Part shown: positions 9,349 to 20,628 of the stretch, piece by piece
How positions within the stretch are numbered: position 1 is the first letter of the stretch
Layout of the letters: each line of letters begins with the position of its first letter
Assembly (NCBI RefSeq): GCF_001939065.1
Contig: NZ_MPSZ01000003.1
Location: 1 to 64,000, forward strand
Source of the DNA: Exiguobacterium indicum HHS 31
Lineage (GTDB): Bacteria; Bacillota; Bacilli; Exiguobacteriales; Exiguobacteriaceae
Length of the DNA stretch: 64,000 nt
Direction: 5' to 3'
The notes under the pieces: model-generated
Told to the model about the DNA's origin: nothing
What the model saw: only the letters and a program-made list of their open reading frames with translations
The model's database searches: none
Made by a program: the position numbers and the translations under genes

Positions 9349-10325
9349 GTTTCCTCATCCTTCCGTTTCGTCGTTTCCCGTTCGATGATCTCAACCGTCA
9401 ACTCATGATGAACGGCGGCAATCGGTGTGCCTTCAATCCGCTGAATCAAAAGTTTCGCGGCCAGCTCTCCCATTTGGTAGATCGGCTGCGCAATCGTCGT
9501 CAACGGTGGTGAAATCATTTGTCCGAGTTCGATGCCGTCGTAGCCGATCACTTGTAGCTCGTCCGGAATCGTAATCCCGCGCTCCGCAGCGACTTGCACC
9601 GTTGCTGCAGCGATGACATCACTCGCAGCAAAGATCCCGTTGCAATGATAGTGATCAAAGAGATAGTTCGTGGCATCAAGCGCCCCTTGAAAGTGGAACG
9701 GTGACTCGATGCTTGCAACGAGATGCGTTCCAGCAATTTCTTCGAAGCCATCCCGTCGTTTCTTGATCGTCGGGAGTTTCGATGGACCACTGATGACGGC
9801 CAGTTCCGTCGCACCAGATGCAAGTAAAAATGATGCTGCCTTCTTCCCGCCTTCGTATCCGTTTGACGTCACCGTCGGAATCGCTCCTTGTAACACACGG
9901 TCTAACGCTACGACCGGCACTTCGAGTTCTTCATAGTTCGGATTGTTCGAGTAGTTCGTCGTGATGATCAATCCGTCGACATGCATCGCCTCTAGTGACT
10001 TAATATATTCGCGTTCTTTCTGAAACTGTTCGTCTGTGTTACACAAAATGACCTGAAAACCATGTTGATGTGCCATATCTTCCACAGCCCGTGCGAGTTG
10101 TGGGAAGAATGGGTTCGTGATGTCTGGAACGATCAAACCGATCAATCCGGATCGTTTTTGGAACAACGATCGTGCGACCCGGTTCGGTCGATAATCCAAT
10201 TGTTTGATTGCCTGAAGCACCGCTTTACGCGATTTCTCACTGACATAACCCTTTTCATTCATGACGCGTGAGACCGTCGCGACGGAGACATGTGCCGCTT
10301 TCGCTACTTCCCGGATGGTCGACAT
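9345..10325 (-). CDS. rbsR: ribose operon repressor, LacI family
   Basis: RbsR represses the operon until ribose or a derivative is present. It has a LacI-type helix-turn-helix at the N-terminus (TIREVAKAAHVSVATVSRVMN), a hinge helix and a periplasmic-binding-like effector domain of about 270 residues (326 total). The start at 10325 follows AGAGGTGG and gives the standard LacI-family N-terminus; the frame runs 23 codons further upstream without a ribosome site. As the first gene of the operon, it is autoregulated through the palindrome inside its promoter. Confidence 0.94.
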   Translation of the reverse strand: MSTIREVAKAAHVSVATVSRVMNEKGYVSEKSRKAVLQAIKQLDYRPNRVARSLFQKRSGLIGLIVPDITNPFFPQLARAVEDMAHQHGFQVILCNTDEQFQKEREYIKSLEAMHVDGLIITTNYSNNPNYEELEVPVVALDRVLQGAIPTVTSNGYEGGKKAASFLLASGATELAVISGPSKLPTIKKRRDGFEEIAGTHLVASIESPFHFQGALDATNYLFDHYHCNGIFAASDVIAAATVQVAAERGITIPDELQVIGYDGIELGQMISPPLTTIAQPIYQMGELAAKLLIQRIEGTPIAAVHHELTVEIIERETTKRKDEET

Positions 10326-10345
10326 GTTTCGCCACCTCTTTCTTT

Positions 10346-10359
10346 TGATAACGCTTACA
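10346..10359 (-). promoter_or_regulatory. cre-like site for CcpA at the rbs start point
   Basis: TGATAACGCTTACA matches the catabolite-response consensus TGWAANCGNTNWCA at 13 of 14 positions. It sits at the expected transcription start of the rbs promoter, where bound CcpA would block initiation. CcpA binding is inferred from consensus only. Confidence 0.7.
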
Positions 10360-10365
10360 ACAATC

Positions 10366-10394
10366 ATCATATTGTGTAACCGGTTACACATCAA
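10366..10394 (-). promoter_or_regulatory. rbs promoter with operator in its spacer
   Basis: TTGATG, 17 bases and TATGAT form a sigma-A promoter. The perfect palindrome GTGTAACCGGTTACAC (10374-10389; 18 bases with flanking T and A) fills the spacer, with the central CG typical of LacI-family operators. A repressor there would exclude RNA polymerase. Confidence 0.85.
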
Positions 10395-10446
10395 TCTTTT
10401 TTCTTTAAAATATATTTTATTTTTTTCGAGTTCTTGGATTGGACCA

Positions 10447-10471
10447 TAAAAAAGAAGCCTGACGCGGCTTC
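10447..10471 (-). terminator. terminator after small membrane protein
   Basis: GAAGCC, six bases, GGCTTC, then TTTTTTA on the minus strand. Confidence 0.75.
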
Positions 10472-10523
10472 AGACTTACGATCACTCCATATGATCATGC
10501 ACTTGAACACTCTGAATCATGTC

Positions 10524-10763
10524 TTAAATAAAGACAATCAGTGAAAGACCAATCAAAATATTAATGAATCCTAGCCCATCCGTCGCTTTCGTGTATAATG
10601 ACGGTTTATCTTTTTTGACACTGTCATTCAGAAACATTAATGTCACGGCAATGACTGTCTTTACGCCGAGTGGCGCATTGAGAAAACTATCGGAGTACGT
10701 AAATAAGTTATTCATAATGTAGACACTGTTCAAAATGGACAAACCAAACAACACTTTATGCAT
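10524..10763 (-). CDS. small membrane protein, unknown function
   Basis: A 79-residue protein I do not recognise. Two hydrophobic stretches (about residues 1-20 and 60-79) surround a middle segment with another weakly hydrophobic part (VKTVIAVTLMFL). The start at 10763 is chosen because AGGAGTGAG precedes it. It stands alone, with a terminator behind it and a gap of more than 300 bases upstream. Confidence 0.6.
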   Translation of the reverse strand: MHKVLFGLSILNSVYIMNNLFTYSDSFLNAPLGVKTVIAVTLMFLNDSVKKDKPSLYTKATDGLGFINILIGLSLIVFI

Positions 10764-10901
10764 GAAACTCACTCCTATAATCACCAGGATCTTACGAAAC
10801 CAACTAAGATCTAATTTCGCTCTCTTTCTATTATAGAATATTCTTCCAGTTACTCTTCCTTACACTATTGAAAGAAAGTATTTGGAGGTATACGCAAATA
10901 C
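10764..10901. other. intergenic, no gene seen
   Basis: First part of a roughly 320-base gap between two minus-strand membrane-protein genes. It must hold the promoter of the 10524-10763 gene, but I find no convincing -35/-10 pair. The rest of the gap holds the hairpin and the repeat listed next. Confidence 0.5.
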
Positions 10902-10932
10902 ACCGTAAGACAGCGTCACGCCAGCTTACGGT
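10902..10932. repeat. nested inverted repeat
   Basis: ACCGTAAG and CTTACGGT enclose a smaller palindrome GCGTCACGC. No T-run follows on either strand, so it is not a clear terminator. Confidence 0.5.
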
Positions 10933-10964
10933 ATATTGATTGTCAGATTAGATAGCACTAGACG

Positions 10965-11091
10965 ATTGATTTTCAGAAAAGACGGAGACTCCTGCGGGAA
11001 TAGCGGAATAGGTAAGACCCCGCAGGAGCAAACGCGACGAGGAGGCTTGCCTTCCGCCCGCGGAAAGCAACGTCTTGGGCGGAAAATCAAT
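10965..11091. repeat. structured interspersed repeat, copy 1
   Basis: The ends are inverted: ATTGATTTTC at the left and GAAAATCAAT at the right, with AGACG/CGTCT further in. The interior holds GACTCCTGCGGGAA, CCCCGCAGGAG, GAGGAGGCTTGCC and CCCGCGGAAAGCAACG, so CTCCTGCGGG pairs with CCCGCAGGAG. I recognise these words as those of a dispersed element found in many Bacillaceae genomes. A divergent copy is at 32906-33042. The right end supplies the stop codon of the neighbouring minus-strand gene. Confidence 0.75.
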
Positions 11092-11440
11092 GAATATCTT
11101 CGCTTTGATTCTTTTTATTTTTCTTCTCTGTATACAAACGTCGAATCAAAGCAACAACGAACGCAATGATTGCTAGCGGCTCAAACAAATAAATCAATAG
11201 GAACGTGACATCGATGACGGCATCCTCCGGATTATAACGGATGATATAGAGCGCACCGGGTAAGATGGCAATCAGTCCGCCAATTCCGAGTGCCGTTCCC
11301 AAAATCAGACTCTGACGCGAAAACCGGCTCGTGATTTGATACAAACCGATGAATAGTATGAGTTCCGTAAAATAGATGAGGCGCAACGGGATGTCACCAA
11401 TCGACGTATCAAGCCCTAAAAACAAAAACCGAAATAGCAT
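11087..11440 (-). CDS. membrane protein, unknown function
   Basis: A 117-residue protein with three or four predicted membrane helices (about residues 15-35, 44-66, 75-100) and a charged tail rich in lysine and asparagine. GGGGGAA lies upstream of the ATG. No family recognised. Its stop codon falls inside the terminal inverted repeat of the adjacent repeat element, so the present C-terminus may have been altered by insertion. Confidence 0.65.
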   Translation of the reverse strand: MLFRFLFLGLDTSIGDIPLRLIYFTELILFIGLYQITSRFSRQSLILGTALGIGGLIAILPGALYIIRYNPEDAVIDVTFLLIYLFEPLAIIAFVVALIRRLYTEKKNKKNQSEDIH

Positions 11441-11575
11441 GTCGATTCCCCCTTCCCTCTAGTTCTACCCCGAACAGCGTCCTCGTAATGCTTGATTTCC
11501 AGTTTCCCTGCATATCCTCGCTTCAATTAGGGAATAGCTAGAGAGTTACAGTCACATACAGAGAGTTGGGATCGG

Positions 11576-11896
11576 ATGAAAGAAGAACACTCGATGAGGG
11601 TCGTCAGTTGTCTGAATGATTATTTCGAACGTCATCAGCAGCCCCTTCAGGTCGATCTCTTACGAGGTCTACCACCTATCGTGCTATTGTTGCGCGATGA
11701 CGCGAAACGTGCCTTTCCGAAGGAAGCGAACTTGCACGATGAACTGTTACAAGACATCAAACGTTTGATTCAGGAATGTTTGGATCCCGATACACTGCGC
11801 GAATTGGGAATCGATGTCGATCTCCCGGACTTTTTCGTGACCCGTGCACCGCTTCATTCTGCCCATCATTATCTCGTTACATTCATCGAAGACTGA
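11576..11896 (+). CDS. hypothetical cytoplasmic protein
   Basis: A 106-residue acidic soluble protein, not recognised. Predicted mostly helical, with LLLRDDAKRAFPKEANLHDELLQDIKRLIQ near residues 40-68. The ribosome site is poor for the ATG at 11576; an internal ATG at 11594 (MRVVSCLNDY) preceded by AAAGAAGAA is an alternative. A long imperfect terminator hairpin follows, which supports it being a real transcription unit. Confidence 0.55.
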   Translation: MKEEHSMRVVSCLNDYFERHQQPLQVDLLRGLPPIVLLLRDDAKRAFPKEANLHDELLQDIKRLIQECLDPDTLRELGIDVDLPDFFVTRAPLHSAHHYLVTFIED

Positions 11897-11903
11897 CTTC
11901 ATG

Positions 11904-11963
11904 TTAAAAGCAGCTATTTCTTCTTTCACAAAACATGTGAAGCAAGAGATAACTGCTTTTTTT
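11904..11963 (+). terminator. long imperfect terminator
   Basis: AAAGCAG...CTTTCAC pairs imperfectly with GTGAAGC...CTGCTTT and is followed by seven T on the plus strand. Confidence 0.65.
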
Positions 11964-11969
11964 AGGGAT

Positions 11970-12006
11970 AATAAAAAACCGATAGCGCCAAAGCACTACC
12001 GGTTTT
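11970..12006 (-). terminator. terminator after small zinc protein
   Basis: On the minus strand AAACCGGTAGTGC, TTTG, GCGCTATCGGTTT form a stem with a T-run. It faces the plus-strand terminator, insulating the convergent genes. Confidence 0.7.
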
Positions 12007-12034
12007 GCTTCCCTTCACGTATGGTAAAGACGAC

Positions 12035-12283
12035 TTAATTCTCAACCTCAAGAATCGCTTCGATTTCAGCTTCTACTTCTTTGTTGACCATTTGCGAACG
12101 TTTTTTACGTAATTCGAGATCCATCTCCTGATCGATGAATTGATTCGTATGCTTGTCGAAGCAATCAAAACAGATCGGATAAAAATCTTTCGCTTCTTTG
12201 TTCAATGAGTTGAATTCCCACGTGTCGAGTTCCAAGTAACTGACTTGGTTGTTCGTTTCAGTTCCACAGATTTCACACTTCAT
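12035..12283 (-). CDS. small CxxC zinc-ribbon-like protein
   Basis: An 82-residue protein with CEICGTE at the N-terminus and CFDCFDKH near residue 38, giving four cysteines that could hold one zinc. The C-terminal half is highly charged and probably helical. Two ATGs are possible; the second (12283) is preferred because AAGGGGGA is seven bases before it and only one base before the first. It follows the acyl-ACP desaturase by 12 bases and shares its terminator, so the two are probably co-transcribed. Function unknown. Confidence 0.7.
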   Translation of the reverse strand: MKCEICGTETNNQVSYLELDTWEFNSLNKEAKDFYPICFDCFDKHTNQFIDQEMDLELRKKRSQMVNKEVEAEIEAILEVEN

Positions 12284-12295
12284 CTTCATTCCCCC

Positions 12296-13207
12296 TTACG
12301 CGTCAATCTTCGCTTTTTCGAGTTGGCGTTCCTGACGTTCCTTGATACGCTTCAAACGTCCATGATACTTCATGATGTTCGCTTGAGATTGTTTCGCTTC
12401 GTCAGTTGTCGGTTCTAAATCAGCGATGCCCCAGAATTTGACGACGACGTCTAATACTTGGTCGAAGTATTGGAGTGGTCCATAGTTCGTATCAACAGCA
12501 ATCGTCTTCATCCGTTCCGTGAAGTCAGGCATGACAGCACCTGGCATCGAGAAGTTGATGATGACGTCTTCGAAGAAGACGATGAAGTTCGGGTCAAGCT
12601 CTAGGTGTGCTTTGACCGTGTCACGATAGAACGCATAATGCAGTGCTTCATCCTTCGCTAGACGACGGAGTAGCGTTGCTAAGTCTTTGTCGTGTGCCCC
12701 TGCGATTTTCGCGACGTTGTTATAGAAGACGAGTGTCGCTAACTCTTGCAGTGACGTATACGCCATCGTTGCTAGCGGGTTCGTGAAGTCCGGGAACCAG
12801 CCGTTTTCAACGACGCGTCTTCTTAATTGATGAAGTCGCGTTGGATTGACGTTTCGCGTGACGAGTAAATACGTCTCGAGTAAGTTCGAGTGCTGATCTT
12901 CTTCTGCTGTCCACGTCCGGACGAAATCATTGATGACTTCCATCGAGTTCTTGAACGTATAGTCTAAGTGCGACGTATACCACGGTAAGTTGACTTCTGT
13001 CAGCAATGCCGTCTCGATTGCGACGATGACACCTTCCGGAAGCGTGACTTGGCTTTCATCCCAAGGGACACGTTTGAACGACATCGCCTTATCCCACGGA
13101 ATGAACTCGTGGTAGCTCCAGTCGATGTTGGCTGAACGCTCCTTGTGAAGTCGGTATAACTCTTGAATGCGTGGTTCTAAACGGATATCTAAATCTGAAT
13201 TTAACAT
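12296..13207 (-). CDS. soluble acyl-ACP desaturase (di-iron)
   Basis: This 303-residue protein belongs to the soluble acyl-[acyl-carrier-protein] desaturases of plants and actinobacteria, which insert a cis double bond into a saturated fatty acyl chain using a di-iron centre, oxygen and ferredoxin. The iron ligands are visible: Glu near 65, EEDQH at 102-106, Glu near 156 and DEALH at 186-190. The start at 13207 follows AGGAGATACGATC. In cold-tolerant bacteria such an enzyme would raise membrane fluidity; substrate and position of the double bond cannot be told from the sequence. Firmicutes usually use membrane desaturases instead. Confidence 0.85.
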   Translation of the reverse strand: MLNSDLDIRLEPRIQELYRLHKERSANIDWSYHEFIPWDKAMSFKRVPWDESQVTLPEGVIVAIETALLTEVNLPWYTSHLDYTFKNSMEVINDFVRTWTAEEDQHSNLLETYLLVTRNVNPTRLHQLRRRVVENGWFPDFTNPLATMAYTSLQELATLVFYNNVAKIAGAHDKDLATLLRRLAKDEALHYAFYRDTVKAHLELDPNFIVFFEDVIINFSMPGAVMPDFTERMKTIAVDTNYGPLQYFDQVLDVVVKFWGIADLEPTTDEAKQSQANIMKYHGRLKRIKERQERQLEKAKIDA

Positions 13208-13397
13208 GATCGTATCTCCTTTAGACGTATTTGTCATCTGCATCGAGCAAGATGTAATTAATGCCTATAACTATTTAATTTGCACTTATTTATGAGTATA
13301 ACATTTTAGTCATCTACTAGGATGAATCAATTTTTTGACAGTTCAGTATAGTTTTGATGACAAAAGTGCTTTTCATGTTTGACATTGCTTGATATAC
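13208..13397. other. intergenic region upstream of desaturase
   Basis: AT-rich. Two TATACT words occur on the minus strand, but neither has a good -35 at 16-18 bases. No gene seen. Confidence 0.4.
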
Positions 13398-13443
13398 AAA
13401 AAACCTCCTATCCGTGTGTACGTATCACACGAATAGGAGGTTT
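13398..13443 (-). terminator. terminator of the glycolytic operon
   Basis: CCTCCTAT and ATAGGAGG arms around an inner CGTGTG palindrome, followed by TTTTTTG on the minus strand, after eno. Confidence 0.9.
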
Positions 13444-13476
13444 TCCTTATAGCTTGTTCAAACGATCAACCTGAAA

Positions 13477-14769
<1,293 letters not shown>

Positions 14770-14828
14770 TTAAATTCGCTCCTTTTGTGTGTAAGAAATA
14801 TGTGGTGTAGCTACTTCGATCGACGGGA

Positions 14829-16376
14829 TTATTTCTTCAATACGATCGATTTACCAGTCATCTCTGCTGGTTGGTCCGCCCCGAGGAGATCAAGGACCGT
14901 TGGTGCGAGGTCAGCGAGTGCACCTGTGAGTGGTTCAAGGAGTTCAACGTCCTCGACCGTCACGATACATGGCACGGGTTCTGTCGTATGCGCCGTCATC
15001 TTACTGCCGTCCGCATTGAGGACTTTATCCGCGTTCCCGTGGTCAGCCGTGATGACTGCCGCGCCGCCTTTGCTGAGAATCAAGTCAACGACTTTCCCAA
15101 GACACTCATCGACAGCTTCGATCGCCTTTTTCGTCGGCTCGAGCATACCCGAGTGACCGACCATATCCGGGTTAGCGAAGTTGAGGATGATGGCGTCGTG
15201 TTTGTCCGAGTTGATTGCGTCGACGAGGGCATCTGTGACTTCATAGACGCTCATCTCCGGTTTCAAGTCGTATGTCGCGACTTTTGGTGAAGGGATCAAG
15301 ATCCGATCTTCCCCTTCGTATGGTTCTTCACGTTGTCCGTTGAAGAAGAACGTGACGTGCGGATACTTTTCCGTTTCCGCGATGCGTAGCTGTTTGAGAC
15401 CTTGTTTTGACAATGTCTCACCAAGCGTGTTCTTGATGTCTTCAGGCGGGAAGACGATGTCCGTATCAATCGCATCCGAGTACTTCGTCATCGAGACGAG
15501 TAGCAGGTTCTTCGGTGCGTTGTCCGGAAGTTCGAATCCGTCGAAGCCACCTTTTTCTTTGTAGACTTTCGAAAGCTGAATCGCACGGTCAGGACGATAG
15601 TTGAAGAACACGATCGCATCGTTATCGTGGATCGGTGCGACTGGCGTACCGTCTTCCTGCACGACAACAGTTGGTTCGATGAACTCATCCGTTACGTCTT
15701 GTTTGTACGAAGCTTCGACCATGCCGATTGGATCCTTCGTCGTTGGACCTTCACCGAACGTGATGGCGTCATAGACTTTCTTGACGCGTTCCCAACGGTT
15801 ATCGCGGTCCATCGCATAGTAGCGACCAGAGATACTCGCGAATTGTCCAACATTCAATTCATCCATCTTCGCTTGCGCGTCACGGAGGAAACCAGCGCCC
15901 GATTGTGGGTCGCAGTCACGACCGTCCGTGAAAGCATGGAGGTAGACTTTTTCGATTTCGTGAAGTTTCGCGAATTCGAGCACTGCATATAAGTGGTTGA
16001 TGTGACTGTGGATCCCACCGTCAGAGACCAAACCGAAGATATGAAGCGCTGAACCGTATTTCTTCACGTGACCTGCCGCATCGTTCATCGCTTGACGCGA
16101 GAAGAACGAGCGATCCTTGACCGCGTTGTTGATTCGGGATAGCGATTGATAGACGACGCGACCTGCACCGATGTTCAGGTGACCCACTTCTGAGTTCCCC
16201 ATTTGACCTTCAGGCAAACCGACGTATTCGCCTTTCGCATTCAACAACGTATGCGGGTATTGACCCCAGTAACGGTCGAAGTTCGGTTTGTTTGCCGCCG
16301 TAACGGCATTTCCGAACTCCTCGTCACGCATACCAAAACCATCAAGGATGATCAGTGCGACTGGACGTTTTTTCAT
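14829..16376 (-). CDS. gpmI: phosphoglycerate mutase, cofactor-independent
   Basis: Interconverts 3- and 2-phosphoglycerate using two manganese ions and a phosphoserine intermediate. The 515-residue alkaline-phosphatase-superfamily protein has ILDGFG near residue 10, the nucleophilic serine in [13 protein letters not shown] near residue 62, the FTDGRD and [10 protein letters not shown] motifs of the inserted phosphotransferase domain, and the metal-binding TADHGNADK near residue 445. It begins directly behind tpiA with no gap. Confidence 0.98.
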   Translation of the reverse strand: MKKRPVALIILDGFGMRDEEFGNAVTAANKPNFDRYWGQYPHTLLNAKGEYVGLPEGQMGNSEVGHLNIGAGRVVYQSLSRINNAVKDRSFFSRQAMNDAAGHVKKYGSALHIFGLVSDGGIHSHINHLYAVLEFAKLHEIEKVYLHAFTDGRDCDPQSGAGFLRDAQAKMDELNVGQFASISGRYYAMDRDNRWERVKKVYDAITFGEGPTTKDPIGMVEASYKQDVTDEFIEPTVVVQEDGTPVAPIHDNDAIVFFNYRPDRAIQLSKVYKEKGGFDGFELPDNAPKNLLLVSMTKYSDAIDTDIVFPPEDIKNTLGETLSKQGLKQLRIAETEKYPHVTFFFNGQREEPYEGEDRILIPSPKVATYDLKPEMSVYEVTDALVDAINSDKHDAIILNFANPDMVGHSGMLEPTKKAIEAVDECLGKVVDLILSKGGAAVITADHGNADKVLNADGSKMTAHTTEPVPCIVTVEDVELLEPLTGALADLAPTVLDLLGADQPAEMTGKSIVLKK

Positions 16377-17129
16377 TTAAATCGCCTCCAACAGTTTGAG
16401 GAACGATCCTGTCTCAAGACTTGCACCGCCGACGAGCGCGCCGTCGATGTCTGGTTGAGCCATATATTCTTTGATGTTTTCCGGTTTGACGCTACCACCG
16501 TATTGGATGCGGACAGCTTCTGCTGCTTCAGCACCGAATTCAGCTGCAACGACGTCACGGACGAATTTACAAGAATCTTGTGCATCTTGTTCTGTCGCTG
16601 ATTTACCTGTTCCGATTGCCCAGACAGGCTCGTAAGCGACGACGAGATTTTTCACTTGGTCGACAGTAAGACCTTTGAGGCTGTTTGCTGTCTGTTCACG
16701 GATGACGTCTTCGAACTTGCCGTCTTCACGCTCTTCCAGTGTTTCACCTACACAAACGATTGGAACGAGACCGTGCTCGAACGCTTTTTTCGCTTTGCTG
16801 TTGATGAACGCATCTGTTTCGCCGAAGTACTCACGACGCTCAGAGTGACCGAGGATGACGTATGTCACGTCGAGTTCTTTGAGCATGAGCGGGCTGATTT
16901 CACCAGTGAAGGCACCGCTCTCTTTGTCGTACATGTTTTGAGCACCGATCTTAAGATCCGTACCAGCTGCTGCTTCTGTCAAGTGTGCCAAGAATACTGC
17001 TGGCGCACAGACGGCTGCGTCGACTGTCGTCGAAGCAGGTACAGCTCCTTTGACTTCCTCAACGAATGCGACTGCATCCTTGAGCGTCAGATTCATCTTC
17101 CAGTTACCTGCGATAATTGGTTTACGCAT
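16377..17129 (-). CDS. tpiA: triosephosphate isomerase
   Basis: Interconverts dihydroxyacetone phosphate and glyceraldehyde 3-phosphate. The 250-residue TIM barrel starts GNWKMN with the catalytic lysine, has the histidine in ILGHSERRE near residue 95, the catalytic glutamate in [11 protein letters not shown] near residue 167 and the phosphate-binding YGGSVKPEN and GGASL loops. It sits between pgk and gpmI in the glycolytic operon. Confidence 0.98.
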   Translation of the reverse strand: MRKPIIAGNWKMNLTLKDAVAFVEEVKGAVPASTTVDAAVCAPAVFLAHLTEAAAGTDLKIGAQNMYDKESGAFTGEISPLMLKELDVTYVILGHSERREYFGETDAFINSKAKKAFEHGLVPIVCVGETLEEREDGKFEDVIREQTANSLKGLTVDQVKNLVVAYEPVWAIGTGKSATEQDAQDSCKFVRDVVAAEFGAEAAEAVRIQYGGSVKPENIKEYMAQPDIDGALVGGASLETGSFLKLLEAI

Positions 17130-17156
17130 TGAGAAACACTCCCTTGTGAACTTAGA

Positions 17157-18341
17157 TTACTTGTCGTTTAGCGCTTCGACACCAGGAAGAGCTTTCCCTT
17201 CCATGAATTCGAGACTTGCTCCACCACCTGTAGAGATGTGGCTCATTTTGTCAGCAAGACCGAATTTCTCTGCCGCAGCAGCTGAGTCGCCACCGCCGAT
17301 GATTGAGTACGCATCGCTGTCCGCAAGAGCTTGCGCGACACCTTTTGTACCGTTTGCGTATTTATCGAGTTCGAATACGCCCATCGGTCCGTTCCAGACG
17401 ACGAGTTTCGAGTTCTTGATTGCCTCTGCATAGAGTTCAACCGTTTTTGGACCGATATCAAGTGACATGTGATCTGCTGGGATCTCTGTGATGTCACGTG
17501 GTCCGACATATGTTTCTTCTCCGAATTCCTTCGTGATGACACAGTCGATTGGCATGAGGAACTTAACGCCTTTTTCTTCTGCTTTCTTCATGAATTCCTT
17601 CGCTTGGTCGATTTTGTCGACCTCAAGAAGTGAAGTACCGACTTCGATACCACGAGCTGTGAGGAACGTGTACGATAAGCCGCCACCGATGATCAACGTA
17701 TCGACGATGTCGAGTAAGTGATCGATGACACCGATTTTGTCCGCAACTTTCGAACCACCGATGATTGCCGTGAACGGGCGATCTGGGTTAGAAAGAGCTT
17801 TACCGAGAACTTGAAGTTCTTTTTCGATGAGAAGACCGGCAACTGCTGTGTCGACATGGTGTGCGATACCTTCTGTCGATGCGTGTGCACGGTGTGCTGC
17901 GCCGAACGCGTCGTTGACGAAGACGTCAGCGAGTTTCGCGAATCCTTTAGCGAGCTCTTCGTCGTTTTTCGTTTCACCAGGGTAGAAGCGGACGTTCTCT
18001 AAGACGACGACATCGCCGTTTTCGAGTTTGCTGACTGCTTCTTCTGCAACTGGACCGTATGCTTCTTCAACGAGCTTGATGTCTTTACCAAGCAATTCGC
18101 TGAGGCGTGCTACGACTGGTGCAAGTGAGAACTCAGGGTTCTTTTCGCCTTTTGGACGACCCATGTGGCTAGCGAGAATGACTTTTGCTCCGCCGTCGAT
18201 CAAGTGTTTGATCGTTGGGAGTGCAGCACGGATCCGTGTGTCATCCGTGATTTTACCGTCTTCCAACGGTACGTTGAAATCTACGCGTGTAAATACGCGT
18301 TTTCCTTGTACATCGATGTCGCGAATCGATTTCTTATTCAT
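17157..18341 (-). CDS. pgk: phosphoglycerate kinase
   Basis: Transfers phosphate from 1,3-bisphosphoglycerate to ADP. The 394-residue two-lobed enzyme shows the signature [13 protein letters not shown] near residue 18, ASHMGRPKG near 58, the hinge segment with [11 protein letters not shown] near 322 and the nucleotide-binding [13 protein letters not shown] near 350. It follows gapA after a gap of about 120 bases that contains two strong hairpins. Confidence 0.98.
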   Translation of the reverse strand: MNKKSIRDIDVQGKRVFTRVDFNVPLEDGKITDDTRIRAALPTIKHLIDGGAKVILASHMGRPKGEKNPEFSLAPVVARLSELLGKDIKLVEEAYGPVAEEAVSKLENGDVVVLENVRFYPGETKNDEELAKGFAKLADVFVNDAFGAAHRAHASTEGIAHHVDTAVAGLLIEKELQVLGKALSNPDRPFTAIIGGSKVADKIGVIDHLLDIVDTLIIGGGLSYTFLTARGIEVGTSLLEVDKIDQAKEFMKKAEEKGVKFLMPIDCVITKEFGEETYVGPRDITEIPADHMSLDIGPKTVELYAEAIKNSKLVVWNGPMGVFELDKYANGTKGVAQALADSDAYSIIGGGDSAAAAEKFGLADKMSHISTGGGASLEFMEGKALPGVEALNDK

Positions 18342-18370
18342 ACATTCGTCCTCCGTCTCTTACGTATAGT

Positions 18371-18388
18371 GAGGGGCGAATGCCCCTC
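18371..18388 (-). promoter_or_regulatory. GC-rich hairpin in gapA-pgk gap
   Basis: GAGGGGC, tetraloop ATTC, GCCCCTC, with no T-run after it; about 30 bases before pgk. Likely an mRNA stability or processing element rather than a terminator. Confidence 0.6.
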
Positions 18389-18402
18389 CCGCTTTTTTCC
18401 GC

Positions 18403-18439
18403 AATAAGAGCGGAGACTGATATCGTTTCCGCTCTTATT
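18403..18439 (-). promoter_or_regulatory. 12-pair perfect hairpin after gapA
   Basis: AATAAGAGCGGA pairs perfectly with TCCGCTCTTATT across a 13-base loop. The bases after it on the minus strand are GCGGAAAAAAG, so it lacks a terminator T-tract. It could protect the 3' end of a processed gapA message. Confidence 0.65.
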
Positions 18440-18462
18440 CAATTGCTATTTAATTGCTCGAA

Positions 18463-19512
<1,050 letters not shown>

Positions 19513-19523
19513 TCAAAAGGGGG

Positions 19524-20552
19524 TTACCCTTTCAAAATCGAAGCTGCTGCGCCTTCATCCGTAATCAGGATGATGTCCGGCGACTGTTTGACATAGGCGT
19601 TGATCGCTTCTGCCTTCGAATGACCACCTGCGACGACAATGACGTGTTCGACTTGCTTCAAGTCAGCCAGTTGGAGACCAACTGTCTTGACCCGGTGCAC
19701 GATGTTACCGTCTCGGTCGAAGTAATATCCGAATGCTTCCGCTACTGCCTGTTCATGTTCCAGTCGGGTCAGGAGATCTTCAGACGCGCGACGGCGTTTT
19801 GCCATCGTTTTCGCCTCACCAATTCCATGTACCACGATTGAAGCACCTTTAATCATTTGAAGCACATTTTTTATGCTCGGCTCTTCGATCATCTTGACGA
19901 ACGTCTCTGTACTGACCATGTCCGGGATGTGAAGCAGATGATAATCACTTTGAGCGCGTGATGCCATCCGTGAGCATACTGTGTTCGCTTGTAATTCGAG
20001 CGTTTCTCCCAGTCCTCCGCGTGCCGGAACGAACGTCATTGGACGGTGTTCCTTGTCTGGCGACATCATCGCCGCGACGGATGCCATCGTTGTACCGCCT
20101 GTGACAGCGATCGTATTGTGATGGTCTGAAGAAAGCTCTCGTTTGAGTCGTGCGACGGTTGCCCGCCCCATGTCTCGCTGTACCCAGAAGGTTTCATCGG
20201 AATCACCCGGTACGATGACGACGTCACGTACTCCGAGTCTCTCTTTCAAGGCTTTCGCCATGTCTGAGATCCCTGCGAGTTCTCCCATGATGCTGTGCAT
20301 GCTGCGAAGAACATTTCGTCCTTCATCCGTCAAGGACATCCCCTGCGTCGCGACCTCTAGGAGGTCTTGCTGCTTCAAGAAGTCGACTTCCCGCCGTAAG
20401 ACGCGTTCCGTCAAGCCAAGGCTCGTCGCAAGCGTACGTCGTCCGATCGGTTGCATCAGTCGTACATAATGAAGGATGTCGTAGCGTGTCTGCATTTCTT
20501 CGATCAGATCAGGCACGATTCGTTTTTGGATCTGGACTAACTGCCGAATCAT
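19524..20552 (-). CDS. cggR: central glycolytic genes regulator
   Basis: CggR represses its own operon and is released by fructose 1,6-bisphosphate. The 342-residue protein belongs to the SorC family: an N-terminal winged helix (GRRTLATSLGLTERVLRREVDFL near residues 38-60) and a sugar-phosphate-binding domain (AVTGGTTMASVA near 153, VVAGGHSKAEAI near 310). The start at 20552 is preferred: AGAGGAGAGGG precedes it, length matches Bacillus CggR (about 340), and an upstream start would run through the operator region. Confidence 0.96.
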   Translation of the reverse strand: MIRQLVQIQKRIVPDLIEEMQTRYDILHYVRLMQPIGRRTLATSLGLTERVLRREVDFLKQQDLLEVATQGMSLTDEGRNVLRSMHSIMGELAGISDMAKALKERLGVRDVVIVPGDSDETFWVQRDMGRATVARLKRELSSDHHNTIAVTGGTTMASVAAMMSPDKEHRPMTFVPARGGLGETLELQANTVCSRMASRAQSDYHLLHIPDMVSTETFVKMIEEPSIKNVLQMIKGASIVVHGIGEAKTMAKRRRASEDLLTRLEHEQAVAEAFGYYFDRDGNIVHRVKTVGLQLADLKQVEHVIVVAGGHSKAEAINAYVKQSPDIILITDEGAAASILKG

Positions 20553-20578
20553 GTATTTCCCTCTCCTCTCAAGTAGCT

Positions 20579-20615
20579 GGACGCTTTCTGTCCCGCATGT
20601 CATAACGTGTCCCAC
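20579..20615 (-). promoter_or_regulatory. CggR operator
   Basis: On the minus strand GGGAC-N6-TGAC is followed 19 bases further by GGGAC-N6-CGTC. This closely follows the two-part GGGAC...TGTC operator known in Bacillus subtilis, and lies downstream of the start point as there, acting as a roadblock. Confidence 0.82.
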
Positions 20616-20628
20616 TTGGTACACCGTT

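Noticed and set aside
10936-11169. 77-codon plus-strand frame across the repeat
   Set aside because: Covers the structured repeat and the antisense of the next gene; no ribosome site.
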